From: Eubacterium sp.
GTDB lineage: Bacteria > Bacillota > Clostridia > Lachnospirales > Lachnospiraceae
Direction of reading: 5' to 3'
Length of the DNA stretch: 23,300 bases
Assembly: GCA_003486385.1 (NCBI GenBank)
Contig: DNFT01000073.1
Coordinates: 1 to 23,300 of the forward strand
Below the pieces are notes generated by a model that was not told the DNA's origin, ran no database searches, and worked only from the letters and a program-made list of their open reading frames with translations. Below, in pieces: positions 15,335-22,631 of the stretch (position 1 is its first letter; each line of letters starts with the position of its first letter). Position numbers and translations under genes: made by a program.

Positions 15335-16969
15335 TTATGCCTTCATGTCAAATCTGAAACGCCGCACATCGCTCACCGGCAATACAGGCGCAATCACTTC
15401 CTTCTCAAAATCAAAGCCTGCACTATCATCCGTCTTGGAGATACTGGCAGTTACATTATATCCGTCCTCAGCCAGTTTCTTTGTGAGCTGTTCCATATTA
15501 GTCTCAAGGAAATCAAGCACGCTCTCATCCTCCACCTTGAAGTTGGTTGCTACACTGCTGCCCTTGAGTGTCACATATATGTCAAGTGCCCCAAGGTGCT
15601 CCATATCAAGATGAAGAAACGCCTTAACCGTGTCATCCTCGCCACACTTCTGCTTATTCCTGCGGTAGACATACAACTCGCCCTCACCGTGCTCACCGAT
15701 ATTTTTTATCGGAACCTGCACCGCCGCCATGAACTGATTCATACTATTTAAAAATTCCATATTATTACTCATCCGGGATGCCACATTTGAAAGTTCTGCG
15801 CTCTGATTAGATGCCGCATATTCGGAGACAGAGCTTAACTTGTCAAGCGTCTTTGCAATATGCTCCTTAACCGACTCACTATCCGCCACATCCGTCATTT
15901 TCATACTGAAAGTGTCGCGCACCAGTTCATTTAAAAGCCGCGAAGCCTTGTCTCCCTTCAAAACTCCATGAAGCTTATTTTTTAACAATGGCTCCATTTC
16001 AAACTCTTCTGCCATCCTGGCAAACTCATTCATAAACCTTGCCAGATTATCTGTATTCAGAAATTCATAGGAGAGCTTCAGACTCCTGCCTGTAGCCGCA
16101 TTATAGTTGTCAACCATGCCTGCGACCATATTCTTTACATCACTCATCAGATTTTTCTGCGCTATATCGGCCTTTTCATCCGCCTGTGTCCCGACAGGCT
16201 GCTGTGTCTGCGCACCTGTTTTCGTGCTTTCCTTTGAATTATCTTCCACAGTGCCATTCCCTGTGAGAAGTTCATCCCCCACAAGAAGCTTTACCACATC
16301 GGATAAAGCTTTTCCTGAATCAACCGATTCAAAAAGCTTCTCTCCAAGTGCAGCTATGTCCCTCTGCATTGCTCCGTTATACTCTTTATAATTCTGATAT
16401 GACTTAAGGCTGTCATCGGTGACCTCTATCCCCATCCTTTTGAGTGCTATTATACCGCCAATCCCTGCATTGCTATGGGAGGACAGCTCTTTTACCATAT
16501 CAAGAAGCGCATCCCTGCCGATAGGCATTCCGTTTCTCATAAGCTCTAACACCATCTCTCGGTTTCTGAGCGTGGGCATGATTCCCGCAGCCTTAAGTGA
16601 CTTGTTAATCATAGCTGTCTCAAGTGCCGTAGCCTGCATTGTGACAGCCTTTAAGACAATATTCTCACCCTTATTGTCCTGAATGACAAAGTCTGCCCTG
16701 TCACCGATATTGTAGGCTGTGCTGTTGAGCAGGCTTGCTGTAAATGACTGTCCTCCATCAAGCGTTATGGTCACCTGTTCACCGCTCACATCCGTGATAT
16801 TCGCCGAAAATGTATCGCCGTCAGCAAGTGAACGAAGTATGGTCAGTGCCGTGTTCCCCTGCTCAGAACCGTTAACAGTGACCGTAGGCTGTGTACTGTG
16901 TATATTCGGGTGCACATTTATATTAATCGATGTATTTCCGTTTGCCATCTGTCCCAGATTGATATTCAT
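15335..16969 (-). CDS. FliK-like/YlqG-type protein with flagellar hook-length-control C-terminal domain
   Basis: This 544-residue protein has no signal peptide or transmembrane segment. There is a beta-rich N-terminal part (about 45-110), a helical middle (115-235), a low-complexity Thr/Gln/Lys linker (about 240-270), another helical part (275-415), and a C-terminal domain around 425-515 in which FLHLDMEHLGALDIYVTLKG (451-470) matches the FliK C-terminal signature of the type L-P-x-x-L-G-x-v-x-v. FliK normally measures the flagellar hook and touches FlhB to switch export. Here it stands next to a FlhB C-terminal-like gene with no flagellar genes in the window. The ATG follows AGGAGG at 7 nt. 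The exact role is unknown. Confidence 0.8.
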   Translation of the reverse strand: MNINLGQMANGNTSININVHPNIHSTQPTVTVNGSEQGNTALTILRSLADGDTFSANITDVSGEQVTITLDGGQSFTASLLNSTAYNIGDRADFVIQDNKGENIVLKAVTMQATALETAMINKSLKAAGIMPTLRNREMVLELMRNGMPIGRDALLDMVKELSSHSNAGIGGIIALKRMGIEVTDDSLKSYQNYKEYNGAMQRDIAALGEKLFESVDSGKALSDVVKLLVGDELLTGNGTVEDNSKESTKTGAQTQQPVGTQADEKADIAQKNLMSDVKNMVAGMVDNYNAATGRSLKLSYEFLNTDNLARFMNEFARMAEEFEMEPLLKNKLHGVLKGDKASRLLNELVRDTFSMKMTDVADSESVKEHIAKTLDKLSSVSEYAASNQSAELSNVASRMSNNMEFLNSMNQFMAAVQVPIKNIGEHGEGELYVYRRNKQKCGEDDTVKAFLHLDMEHLGALDIYVTLKGSSVATNFKVEDESVLDFLETNMEQLTKKLAEDGYNVTASISKTDDSAGFDFEKEVIAPVLPVSDVRRFRFDMKA

Positions 16970-17004
16970 AGCACGCCTCCTATTTTACATCATCAGACTA
17001 TTGT

Positions 17005-17033
17005 ATTATATGACATATATTGATGTCTGACAT
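17005..17033 (-). promoter_or_regulatory. Possible promoter upstream of the FliK-like gene
   Basis: On the minus strand ATGTCA (17028-17033), a 17-nt spacer and a perfect TATAAT (17005-17010) occur in the AT-rich 156-nt gap between rnhB and the FliK-like gene. The -35 matches the consensus at 4 of 6 positions. The -35 region lies in short GATGTC/GACATC repeats (17021-17034). No flagellar sigma-D-type sequence was seen. Confidence 0.4.
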
Positions 17034-17125
17034 CTCGTTGATTTTGTTTGCATATATTTTTATTTGTTTTGTACTATTACTTGTTTAACATTGTTTTCTA
17101 TATTATTAGTCTCATATTTTTTATT

Positions 17126-17908
17126 TTATTTTTCTTTTGTATTATTCTCTTCAACAAAATTCTTTATGAAGGTTCTTCTATGTATAGGGCATGAACCAAG
17201 CCTTTTGATTGCCTCAATATGTGTCTTGGAGCCATATCCCTTGTTGGACGCAAAACCGTATTCCGGGTACAGCTTATCATACTCATACATAAGTCTGTCC
17301 CTCGTAACCTTCGCTATTATGCTCGCGGAAGCTATCGAAAGGCTCTTTGCATCGCCCTTTATAATCGAAATCTGCTTCATGGTAAGCTCCGGGATAATCA
17401 CAGCATCATTTAAAAGAATATCCGGCTGCGGCGTAAGCTGTGACACCGCCTCACGCATTGCCTCATAGTCTGCCTGCAGAATATTAATCTCGTCAATTCT
17501 TTCAGGTGAGGCGATTCCGATACCCACGCTCACCGCCTCCCTCATTATGACATCATACAGCTCCTCCCTCTTTTTTTCGGAGAGCTGCTTCGAATCATTC
17601 ACATAGAGAAGCCTTGCATCCTTAGGCAGTATGACCGCAGCCGCCACAACCGGGCCTGCAAGCGGTCCGCGTCCTGCCTCGTCAATACCGCATATATTGG
17701 AAAACATACTGTATTCCTTCTCAAAAGCGAGCATGTTCTCAACGCGCTCTCTCTCAGCCTCTAACATGTCAAGCTGCTTCTGATACTTTGCGACAAGCTT
17801 AATAATCCCTGCCTTATCCGACTGTCCATACTCAGCAATCAATTCTCTTACAGTATTTTCATCGGCATTTTCAAATTTATTTTTAACCGAACTGATTTTT
17901 TCTTCCAT
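17126..17908 (-). CDS. rnhB: Ribonuclease HII
   Basis: RNase HII removes ribonucleotides misincorporated in DNA and cuts RNA in RNA-DNA hybrids. The catalytic DEDD set is visible: Asp76 and Glu77 in GIDEAGRGPLAGPV, Asp168 in LLNDAV, and Asp186 in KGDAKS. Also present are SKQLSEKKREEL, SIIAKVTRDR, and NKGYGSKTHIEAI with PIHRRTF at the end. Before the catalytic domain there is an N-terminal extension of about 70 mostly helical, charged residues, as in other long clostridial and bacillar forms. GGGAG lies 7 nt before the ATG. It follows rbgA by about 50 nt, with a hairpin (17923-17942) between them. Confidence 0.97.
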   Translation of the reverse strand: MEEKISSVKNKFENADENTVRELIAEYGQSDKAGIIKLVAKYQKQLDMLEAERERVENMLAFEKEYSMFSNICGIDEAGRGPLAGPVVAAAVILPKDARLLYVNDSKQLSEKKREELYDVIMREAVSVGIGIASPERIDEINILQADYEAMREAVSQLTPQPDILLNDAVIIPELTMKQISIIKGDAKSLSIASASIIAKVTRDRLMYEYDKLYPEYGFASNKGYGSKTHIEAIKRLGSCPIHRRTFIKNFVEENNTKEK

Positions 17909-17922
17909 AAAAAAACTCCCAT

Positions 17923-17942
17923 GTCACTGCTTTTGCAGTGAC
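17923..17942 (-). promoter_or_regulatory. 8-bp hairpin just upstream of the rnhB ribosome binding site
   Basis: GTCACTGC (17923-17930) and GCAGTGAC (17935-17942) pair perfectly around a 4-nt loop. On the minus strand the stem is followed by ATGGGAG and seven T residues leading into the rnhB ATG. It could be a weak attenuator or an RNA-processing/stability element between rbgA and rnhB. Confidence 0.5.
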
Positions 17943-17959
17943 TCAAATAGTAATGAAAA

Positions 17960-18808
17960 TTAAGCCTGCCCAGGGCTTTCAAGAGACACTCTGCCCAGCT
18001 TTCCGCTTCTGAAATCGTCAAAAAGAAGCTTTATCGCCTTCTCCTCGTCCGGCTCCCCGCCCTTTTTGAGGCACGCCCTTGCTATTGCTATATCCGACAG
18101 CACCTCATGCGGCTCCTTGTTCTCATCGACGCTGTATCTCTCTGCGAGTCTTCCCGAATAATTCCCACGCATGAACTTGATAAGCTCGTAGGACAACTCC
18201 GTCATGTTGATTATCTGGTCATTTATTGAACCGACAAGCGCCAGTCTCACGCCGACCTGCTCATCGGAGAACTTAGGCCACAGTATTCCCGGTGTATCTA
18301 ATAGCTCAACATTCTTGTTTAGCCTTATCCACTGCTTACCCTTGGTGACACCCGGCATATTTCCGGTCTTGGCACAATTGCGCCCCGCATAGGCATTGAT
18401 AAAGGTCGACTTTCCCACGTTCGGAATACCGACAACCATTGCCCTTATAGGCCTGTTTAATATACCTCTCTTCCTGTCGCGCTCAATCTTCTCCTTACAG
18501 GCCTCATTGATTACACCCTGAATGGATTTAAGTCCACTGCCGTTCTTAGCGTTTATCTTGACCGCATGGATTCCCTTGTTCTTAAAATACTCAACCCACG
18601 CATCATTTATCTTCTCATCCGCAAGGTCATGCTTATTGAGAAGTATAAGGCGCGCCTTGTTCTTTCCAAGCTCATCTATATCAGGATTGCGGCTCGACAG
18701 CGGAAGCCTTGCATCCACCAGCTCAATGACCAGATCGATAAGCTTGATATCCTCCTGCATCATTCTCTTTGCTTTGGTCATATGACCGGGATACCACTGT
18801 ATATTCAT
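17960..18808 (-). CDS. rbgA: Ribosome biogenesis GTPase RbgA (YlqF)
   Basis: RbgA is a late 50S assembly factor that promotes joining of late r-proteins in Bacillus. The G motifs appear in circularly permuted order, the hallmark of the YlqF/YawG group: NKHD (G4) at residues 58-61 comes before GIPNVGKST (G1) at 127-135 and DTPG (G3) at 171-174. The N-terminus QWYPGHMTKAKRMM is also diagnostic. The C-terminal ANTAR-like RNA-binding part is present, giving 282 residues. GGAGG lies 5-6 nt before the ATG. It follows lepB after a 150-nt gap and precedes rnhB. Confidence 0.97.
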   Translation of the reverse strand: MNIQWYPGHMTKAKRMMQEDIKLIDLVIELVDARLPLSSRNPDIDELGKNKARLILLNKHDLADEKINDAWVEYFKNKGIHAVKINAKNGSGLKSIQGVINEACKEKIERDRKRGILNRPIRAMVVGIPNVGKSTFINAYAGRNCAKTGNMPGVTKGKQWIRLNKNVELLDTPGILWPKFSDEQVGVRLALVGSINDQIINMTELSYELIKFMRGNYSGRLAERYSVDENKEPHEVLSDIAIARACLKKGGEPDEEKAIKLLFDDFRSGKLGRVSLESPGQA

Positions 18809-18840
18809 TCATACCTCCGATTTTTCTATTCTTAGTGTAA

Positions 18841-18869
18841 TAAATAATTGCAAAATACAAATCCGTCAA
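18841..18869 (-). promoter_or_regulatory. Possible internal promoter before rbgA
   Basis: The 150-nt gap between lepB and rbgA holds TTGACG (18864-18869), a 17-nt spacer and a weak -10 TATTTA (18841-18846) on the minus strand, about 30 nt before the start. The -35 is good and the -10 is poor. No terminator was seen after lepB. Confidence 0.3.
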
Positions 18870-18958
18870 TAAGCAGCTGTGTAATCCTAATAATTCCCAG
18901 CATCCGGCTATCGCACACTGAATTTCGTAATTACTTAATTATAATATAATTTAATGTC

Positions 18959-19567
18959 TCATTTCACAAGCCCCATTCGCCCAAAGGGTGATGAGACTGC
19001 CCATATACGCCCTATAATCGCAGAATATTTAACATTCCCGACATTTGAAAAGCGGCTGTCCTCACTGTTATTCCTGTTATCTCCAAGGACAAAATATTCA
19101 TCATAGCCAAGTGTGATTGGCTTTTCAGCAAGACCCGCGTTATATATTTTCTCCGGCTCAACCGGCTTTCCAGCTTCATCCTTAAGTCCGAAACTATATA
19201 TCACATCATTCTCAAGTGGTTCTCCGTTGATATATACAACCCCATCTATTATCTGGATCGTCTCCCCGGGCAGTCCTACTATACGCTTGACATAATACTT
19301 AGAAACATTCGCTATAGCCGGCTCAAACACAATCACGTCATAGCGCTCAGGCTGTCTGAAGCAGTAGCTCACCTTATCCACAAGCAGACTGTCATCGTTC
19401 TCAAGTGTCGGCTCCATCGAATGTCCGACAACCGTTGTCTTTCCAAGCATATATGTTGCAAGGATGAATGACAGACACACAACCATTGTTATATCAACTA
19501 TCCATTTAAGGATTATCTCATGTACATGATACTTTTTCTCTCTTCGGTAAACCTCAAATTCTGCCAT
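18959..19567 (-). CDS. lepB: Type I signal peptidase
   Basis: LepB is membrane-anchored and cleaves signal peptides from secreted pre-proteins on the outer face of the membrane. With the start at 19567 (AGAGG 5 nt upstream; the GTG two codons earlier is less likely) it has 202 residues. A single N-terminal transmembrane helix spans about 21-42. The catalytic Ser50 is in GHSMEPTL and Lys94 in YYVKRIVGLPGE. Box E, VLGDNRNNSEDSR, lies near the C-terminus. Many Clostridia carry a lepB gene between rplS and rbgA, as here. It is expected to process secreted proteins such as the GLUG protein. The MITE-like element at 19584-19664 sits immediately upstream. Confidence 0.96.
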   Translation of the reverse strand: MAEFEVYRREKKYHVHEIILKWIVDITMVVCLSFILATYMLGKTTVVGHSMEPTLENDDSLLVDKVSYCFRQPERYDVIVFEPAIANVSKYYVKRIVGLPGETIQIIDGVVYINGEPLENDVIYSFGLKDEAGKPVEPEKIYNAGLAEKPITLGYDEYFVLGDNRNNSEDSRFSNVGNVKYSAIIGRIWAVSSPFGRMGLVK

Positions 19568-19583
19568 AGACACCTCTTATTAA

Positions 19584-19664
19584 TTTTATTTTTAGCAGGT
19601 AATTGCGAACCCTGATTATAAATTTACCAACAAATCGGTTTTCAATTACCTGCTTTTATTTTTA
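19584..19664. mobile_element. MITE-like 61-bp inverted-repeat element flanked by a direct repeat
   Basis: A perfect 12-bp inverted repeat, AGCAGGTAATTG (19594-19605) and CAATTACCTGCT (19643-19654), continues inward after two mismatches with AACC/GGTT. Directly outside the arms there is an 11-bp direct repeat TTTTATTTTTA (19584-19594 and 19654-19664, overlapping the arms by one base). Terminal inverted repeats inside a target-like duplication are typical of miniature transposable elements, but the direct repeat is low-complexity and the element is very short. On the plus strand it also looks like a terminator, though there is no plus-strand gene to end. It sits in the 199-nt gap between rplS and lepB, about 17 nt before the lepB start. 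Confidence 0.45.
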
Positions 19665-19710
19665 AATCAACATCAAAATTCTTCCTACACTGTCTTACTC
19701 GTAATTGAAG

Positions 19711-19739
19711 AAAAGGGAATGCCACACTGACATTCCCTT
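19711..19739 (-). terminator. Terminator downstream of rplS
   Basis: A 9-bp perfect stem AAGGGAATG/CATTCCCTT (19713-19721 with 19731-19739) with a 9-nt loop is followed on the minus strand by a short T-run (CTTTTCTTC). It lies 27 nt after the rplS stop. With only about four consecutive T residues it may be partial, allowing some read-through into lepB. Confidence 0.75.
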
Positions 19740-19766
19740 AATGGTCATATTACATATAAAGTTATA

Positions 19767-20114
19767 TTACTTTACAAGCTCCTTAACCTTAGCTGCCTTA
19801 CCTACTCTGTCTCTTAAGTAGAATAACTTAGCTCTTCTGGCCTTACCTGTTCTTACAACCTCAATCTTCTCGATAGTTGGGGAATGTAATGGCCATGTTC
19901 TCTCAACGCCTACGCCGTTTGAAAGCTTTCTGACTGTGAAAGTCTCTCTTGAGCTTCCGCCCTGTCTCTTAAGTACTGTACCCTCGAATACCTGTACTCT
20001 CTCACGGTTACCTTCCTTAATCTTAGCTGATACTCTAACTGTATCACCTACGTTGAAATCTGCAACAGATTCCTTTAACTGAGCGTCTTCAATCTTCTTA
20101 ATAATATCGTTCAT
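19767..20114 (-). CDS. rplS: 50S ribosomal protein L19
   Basis: L19 sits at the 30S-50S interface of the large subunit. The 115 residues match the family from end to end: FNVGDTVRVSAKIKEGNRERVQVFEGTV, KRQGGSSRETFTVRKLSNGVGVERTWPLHSP, and RAKLFYLRDRVGKAAKVKE (each a standard L19 segment). AAGGAGG lies 8 nt before the ATG. It has its own strong promoter (20198-20226) and a leader hairpin of L19-leader type, and is followed by a terminator. This fits independent expression, even though it belongs to the trmD-rplS neighbourhood, from which hipBA separates it here. Confidence 0.98.
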   Translation of the reverse strand: MNDIIKKIEDAQLKESVADFNVGDTVRVSAKIKEGNRERVQVFEGTVLKRQGGSSRETFTVRKLSNGVGVERTWPLHSPTIEKIEVVRTGKARRAKLFYLRDRVGKAAKVKELVK

Positions 20115-20137
20115 TTGTGAGCCTCCTTAAAAATTTT

Positions 20138-20174
20138 GATGTTCATTAATACCCTTTCGTACCAGAGGAACATC
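20138..20174 (-). promoter_or_regulatory. L19-type ribosomal protein leader hairpin
   Basis: GATGTTC (20168-20174 arm on the minus strand) and GAACATC (20138-20144) form a perfect 7-bp stem around a 23-nt loop containing CTGGTACGAAAGGGTA. It lies in the rplS 5' untranslated region between the promoter and the Shine-Dalgarno sequence. The arrangement is like the L19 leader family of Firmicutes, thought to let L19 repress its own mRNA. Assignment to that family is from memory of its form, not from a covariance search. Confidence 0.65.
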
Positions 20175-20197
20175 GAGCTATATTCACAACATTCGAA

Positions 20198-20226
20198 ATT
20201 ATAACATGCTGCAGCAGGGAATGCAA
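20198..20226 (-). promoter_or_regulatory. Promoter for rplS
   Basis: On the minus strand TTGCAT (20221-20226), an exact 17-nt spacer and a perfect TATAAT (20198-20203) with an upstream TG (extended -10) predict a start near 20191 and a leader of about 76 nt. It lies just after the hipA stop, so rplS does not depend on trmD or hipBA transcription. Confidence 0.75.
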
Positions 20227-20279
20227 GTGTTTTTTATGATTTTCATTAACCTTTTTATTAACCCTTTAAATAATCATAA

Positions 20280-21419
20280 TCAAACGTACAGATACTCTCT
20301 CAGATTCTCCTTCACACATTCCCTGATATCCTCCGCAGCCGTCCTTGCGGCTTTTATATCAAGTCCTGCTTTTTTTGCAACCTCAAGCAAATCGTCAATT
20401 CCCGGATTGACTCCGTTTCCATTTATGGTTGTCGCATGCTCTCCGTTCAATGAGCTGCTGTAGGTCAGGTCATACGCTGGAGACAGCACCCATCTTTTTT
20501 CATCCTCAAGATATATATAACTAAAATTTTTAGAATGGTCATCGCGGTTATGTGCAAAGACGTTAAAGCACATGAGCCTGTACAGCTTCTTACACTCCGT
20601 GGTATCTTTTGTCAGTATCATGGTTAAGCGCATAAGCAATTCATAATCCAGGTTCGGAATTCTGTGAGAAGTTTCGAGCAGCCCCGATACCGACACCATA
20701 TGTCTGCTCACGACATTGTTACCATCACCTGTATTTATTCTGTCAAATCTTTTCGTTCCAAAATATCCTTGACACTCATTGGATTTAAACAGTCTTACCG
20801 GTGCCATGTCAATTCCGCATTTTCCTGCGCATAATGCGTAATCATATTCCTGTTTTCCGATATTTTTTGAATCATACGATGAAGGAAATTTAATTATCCA
20901 GTCATCGTTATCTATTTTCGTAAGGATTTTGGGTCTGGCTCCTCCTGAGGAACCTCCAAGCCTGAACAACGTATCTAACTTATCAGAATATTCTGTCTGC
21001 AATATTTTTTCACATTCTGCCGCAAGTTCATCAAGCGACATATCGTTTTCAGCCTCCTCAAGCGTTATCACCGGCTTATAGCTTAACGCTCCCATACCTG
21101 TTTCACCGACTATTGCAAGCCTGTCAAGATTGCCAATCTCCATCGGATTGATTCCATTCCTTTTCATAAGCCTGTCAACCAGCAATCTTCCCCAGCCATC
21201 CGGCAGACTATCGGCAAATACCCCGAAAATACCATCGAATGGGTCAATTTTCGGCATGAACACTCTTTTTTCAAGTGGCAGTGAAAACGGGCTTATCGAA
21301 AATCCATCCGCTATCCAATCATCCGAATATTCAAATGCAGCCTGCCTGTCCTGATAAAGTGCCATGGTGCCGACATGCCTGTCATGGCAAAACACATCAA
21401 GTTTATTTAGTCTGCGCAT
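20280..21419 (-). CDS. hipA: HipA-family serine/threonine kinase toxin
   Basis: HipA toxins phosphorylate a translation target (glutamyl-tRNA synthetase in E. coli) and induce dormancy. From the ATG at 21417-21419 (AGGAGG 6 nt upstream) it has 379 residues. Key motifs are the Gly-rich loop GGSSGGARPK at 155-164 containing the Ser that can be autophosphorylated, Lys177 in WIIKFP, FGTKRFDR at about 220-227, the catalytic Asp293 and Asn298 in NRDDHSKN, and the metal-binding Asp317 in AYDL. All active-site residues are intact, so it should be functional. It overlaps the end of hipB by 17 nt. No clear terminator follows, so its mRNA may run into rplS. A longer start (21482) would lie inside hipB and lacks a ribosome binding site. 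Confidence 0.94.
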   Translation of the reverse strand: MRRLNKLDVFCHDRHVGTMALYQDRQAAFEYSDDWIADGFSISPFSLPLEKRVFMPKIDPFDGIFGVFADSLPDGWGRLLVDRLMKRNGINPMEIGNLDRLAIVGETGMGALSYKPVITLEEAENDMSLDELAAECEKILQTEYSDKLDTLFRLGGSSGGARPKILTKIDNDDWIIKFPSSYDSKNIGKQEYDYALCAGKCGIDMAPVRLFKSNECQGYFGTKRFDRINTGDGNNVVSRHMVSVSGLLETSHRIPNLDYELLMRLTMILTKDTTECKKLYRLMCFNVFAHNRDDHSKNFSYIYLEDEKRWVLSPAYDLTYSSSLNGEHATTINGNGVNPGIDDLLEVAKKAGLDIKAARTAAEDIRECVKENLREYLYV

Positions 21420-21684
21420 TAATAACCTCCTGTATTGAATTAAACGGCACTTCGGTAAACAGCTTTTCCAGTTCGTCCTCAATTCCCAATGCTATCGCCA
21501 GCTTTGTGAGGGAGGCAAGGGAGATATCTCCTGTCTGCTCAAAGCGCTTTAAAGAGCCAAGGCTGACTCCTGACCTTGTCGCCAGTTCCTTCTGCGATAT
21601 TTTTCTTCTCTTTCTTATTCCTGCAAGCCTTTCGGCAAGCTCCTTGTCTATCTCAGGTGCAGTTTTCAAAAATATATTTATCAT
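21403..21684 (-). CDS. hipB: HipB-like XRE-family antitoxin
   Basis: A 93-residue DNA-binding protein with one Cro/C1-type helix-turn-helix: IRKRRKISQKELATRSGVS at residues 23-41, then LGSLKRFEQTGDISLASLTKLAIALG. HipB proteins bind and silence HipA and repress their own promoter. GAGGA lies 7 nt before the ATG. It is the first gene of the module, with a promoter at 21723-21751 overlapped by one of two identical 15-bp repeats, the probable operators. It overlaps hipA by 17 nt. Confidence 0.93.
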   Translation of the reverse strand: MINIFLKTAPEIDKELAERLAGIRKRRKISQKELATRSGVSLGSLKRFEQTGDISLASLTKLAIALGIEDELEKLFTEVPFNSIQEVINAQTK

Positions 21685-21716
21685 ATTATATCCTCATTTA
21701 TCACGCTTTCTGTACT

Positions 21717-21772
21717 GCTAATATTTTATCCCAAATCCAGCAAAAATACAACAAATAGCTAATATTTTATCC
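21717..21772 (-). promoter_or_regulatory. Twin 15-bp operator repeats of hipBA
   Basis: GCTAATATTTTATCC occurs twice in the same orientation, at 21717-21731 and 21758-21772, with a 41-nt period (about four helical turns). One copy covers the -10 box of the hipB promoter and the other lies just upstream of its -35. The end TATCC/GGATA is the same half-site as in the E. coli HipB operators (TATCC-N8-GGATA). Binding by HipB is inferred. Confidence 0.7.
21723..21751 (-). promoter_or_regulatory. Promoter for hipBA
   Basis: On the minus strand TTGTAT (21746-21751), a 17-nt spacer and TAAAAT (21723-21728) lie about 40 nt before the hipB start. The -10 is embedded in the operator repeat, as expected for autoregulation. 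Confidence 0.6.
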
Positions 21773-21774
21773 AT

Positions 21775-21807
21775 AAAAAAGCCGACTGCACAGAATATGC
21801 AGTCAGC
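21775..21807 (-). terminator. Terminator downstream of trmD
   Basis: A 10-bp stem with one G-U pair (21781-21790 with 21798-21807) and a 7-nt loop is followed on the minus strand by six T residues (21775-21780). It separates rimM-trmD from the hipBA module. Nothing was found in the 65 nt between it and the trmD stop. Confidence 0.9.
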
Positions 21808-21872
21808 CTTCATGCCAAAATATATCATATACAATTATGCTGTGTGAACGAAACCTATAGCTCCACCCTAAA

Positions 21873-22631
21873 TCAGGCGTTGTCACTCTTCTCCCTGTCC
21901 CTTCTTTTAAGTTCGGCTAAATATGCCTTTTCCTTATTAGAAAGCACCGCATTTTCAAGCAAATCCGGTCTTGCATTGTATGTGCGAAGTATCGACTGTT
22001 GTCTCCGCCATTCATCAACCTTGCCATGATGCCCGGACAGAAGCACCTCCGGAACCTGCCTGCCCATGAACTCTACCGGGCGGGTATACTGTGGATACTC
22101 TAAAAGGTTATCGTGGAAAGTCTCGAACTCCGCGGAAACATCATTGTTGAGCACTCCCGGCACATTTCTTGAGATGGAATCAATCATAACCATCGCCGGA
22201 AGCTCCCCGCCTGTCAGAACATAATCACCTATTGAGACATTATCCGTCACAATCATCTCAAGCACACGCTCATCAATGCCCTCATAATGTCCGCACAGGA
22301 ATATGAGGTTATCCTCCTTCGCAAGTTCACGGCTCATCTCATGGTCAAAGCGCTTTCCCTGAGGTGTCATGTAGAGAACCCTGACGCTTCCCTGCATATC
22401 CTTGCGTACATGCTCATATGCCTTATAGACAGGCTCCGGCTGCATGACCATCCCGGCACCGCCGCCATAAGGGTAATCGTCCACCTTCAAATGCTTGTTC
22501 GTGGAGAAATCCCTGATATCCGTTGCACCAATCTTTATTATGTTGTTCTCTACCGCCCTTCCGATGATGCTGGTGTTAAGCCCATTGAGCACCATATCCG
22601 GAAAAAGCGTAAGCACATGAAAATTAATCAT
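21873..22631 (-). CDS. trmD: tRNA (guanine-N1-)-methyltransferase
   Basis: TrmD methylates G37 next to the anticodon using S-adenosylmethionine, which prevents +1 frameshifting. The SPOUT trefoil-knot motifs are all present: YPYGGGAGMVMQPEP at about 53-67, MTPQGKRF at 88-95, CGHYEGIDERV at 113-123, SIGDYVLTGGELPA at 133-146, and DSISRNVPGVL at 151-161, where Asp151 is the likely general base. The 252-residue length is normal. Its ATG overlaps the rimM TGA (4-nt overlap), so translation is coupled. It is followed by a strong terminator rather than by rplS. Confidence 0.98.
   Translation of the reverse strand: MINFHVLTLFPDMVLNGLNTSIIGRAVENNIIKIGATDIRDFSTNKHLKVDDYPYGGGAGMVMQPEPVYKAYEHVRKDMQGSVRVLYMTPQGKRFDHEMSRELAKEDNLIFLCGHYEGIDERVLEMIVTDNVSIGDYVLTGGELPAMVMIDSISRNVPGVLNNDVSAEFETFHDNLLEYPQYTRPVEFMGRQVPEVLLSGHHGKVDEWRRQQSILRTYNARPDLLENAVLSNKEKAYLAELKRRDREKSDNA

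Noticed and set aside
19594..19654. Rho-independent terminator for rplS
   Set aside because: The T-run follows the hairpin only on the plus strand, where there is no gene; a proper minus-strand terminator lies at 19711-19739.
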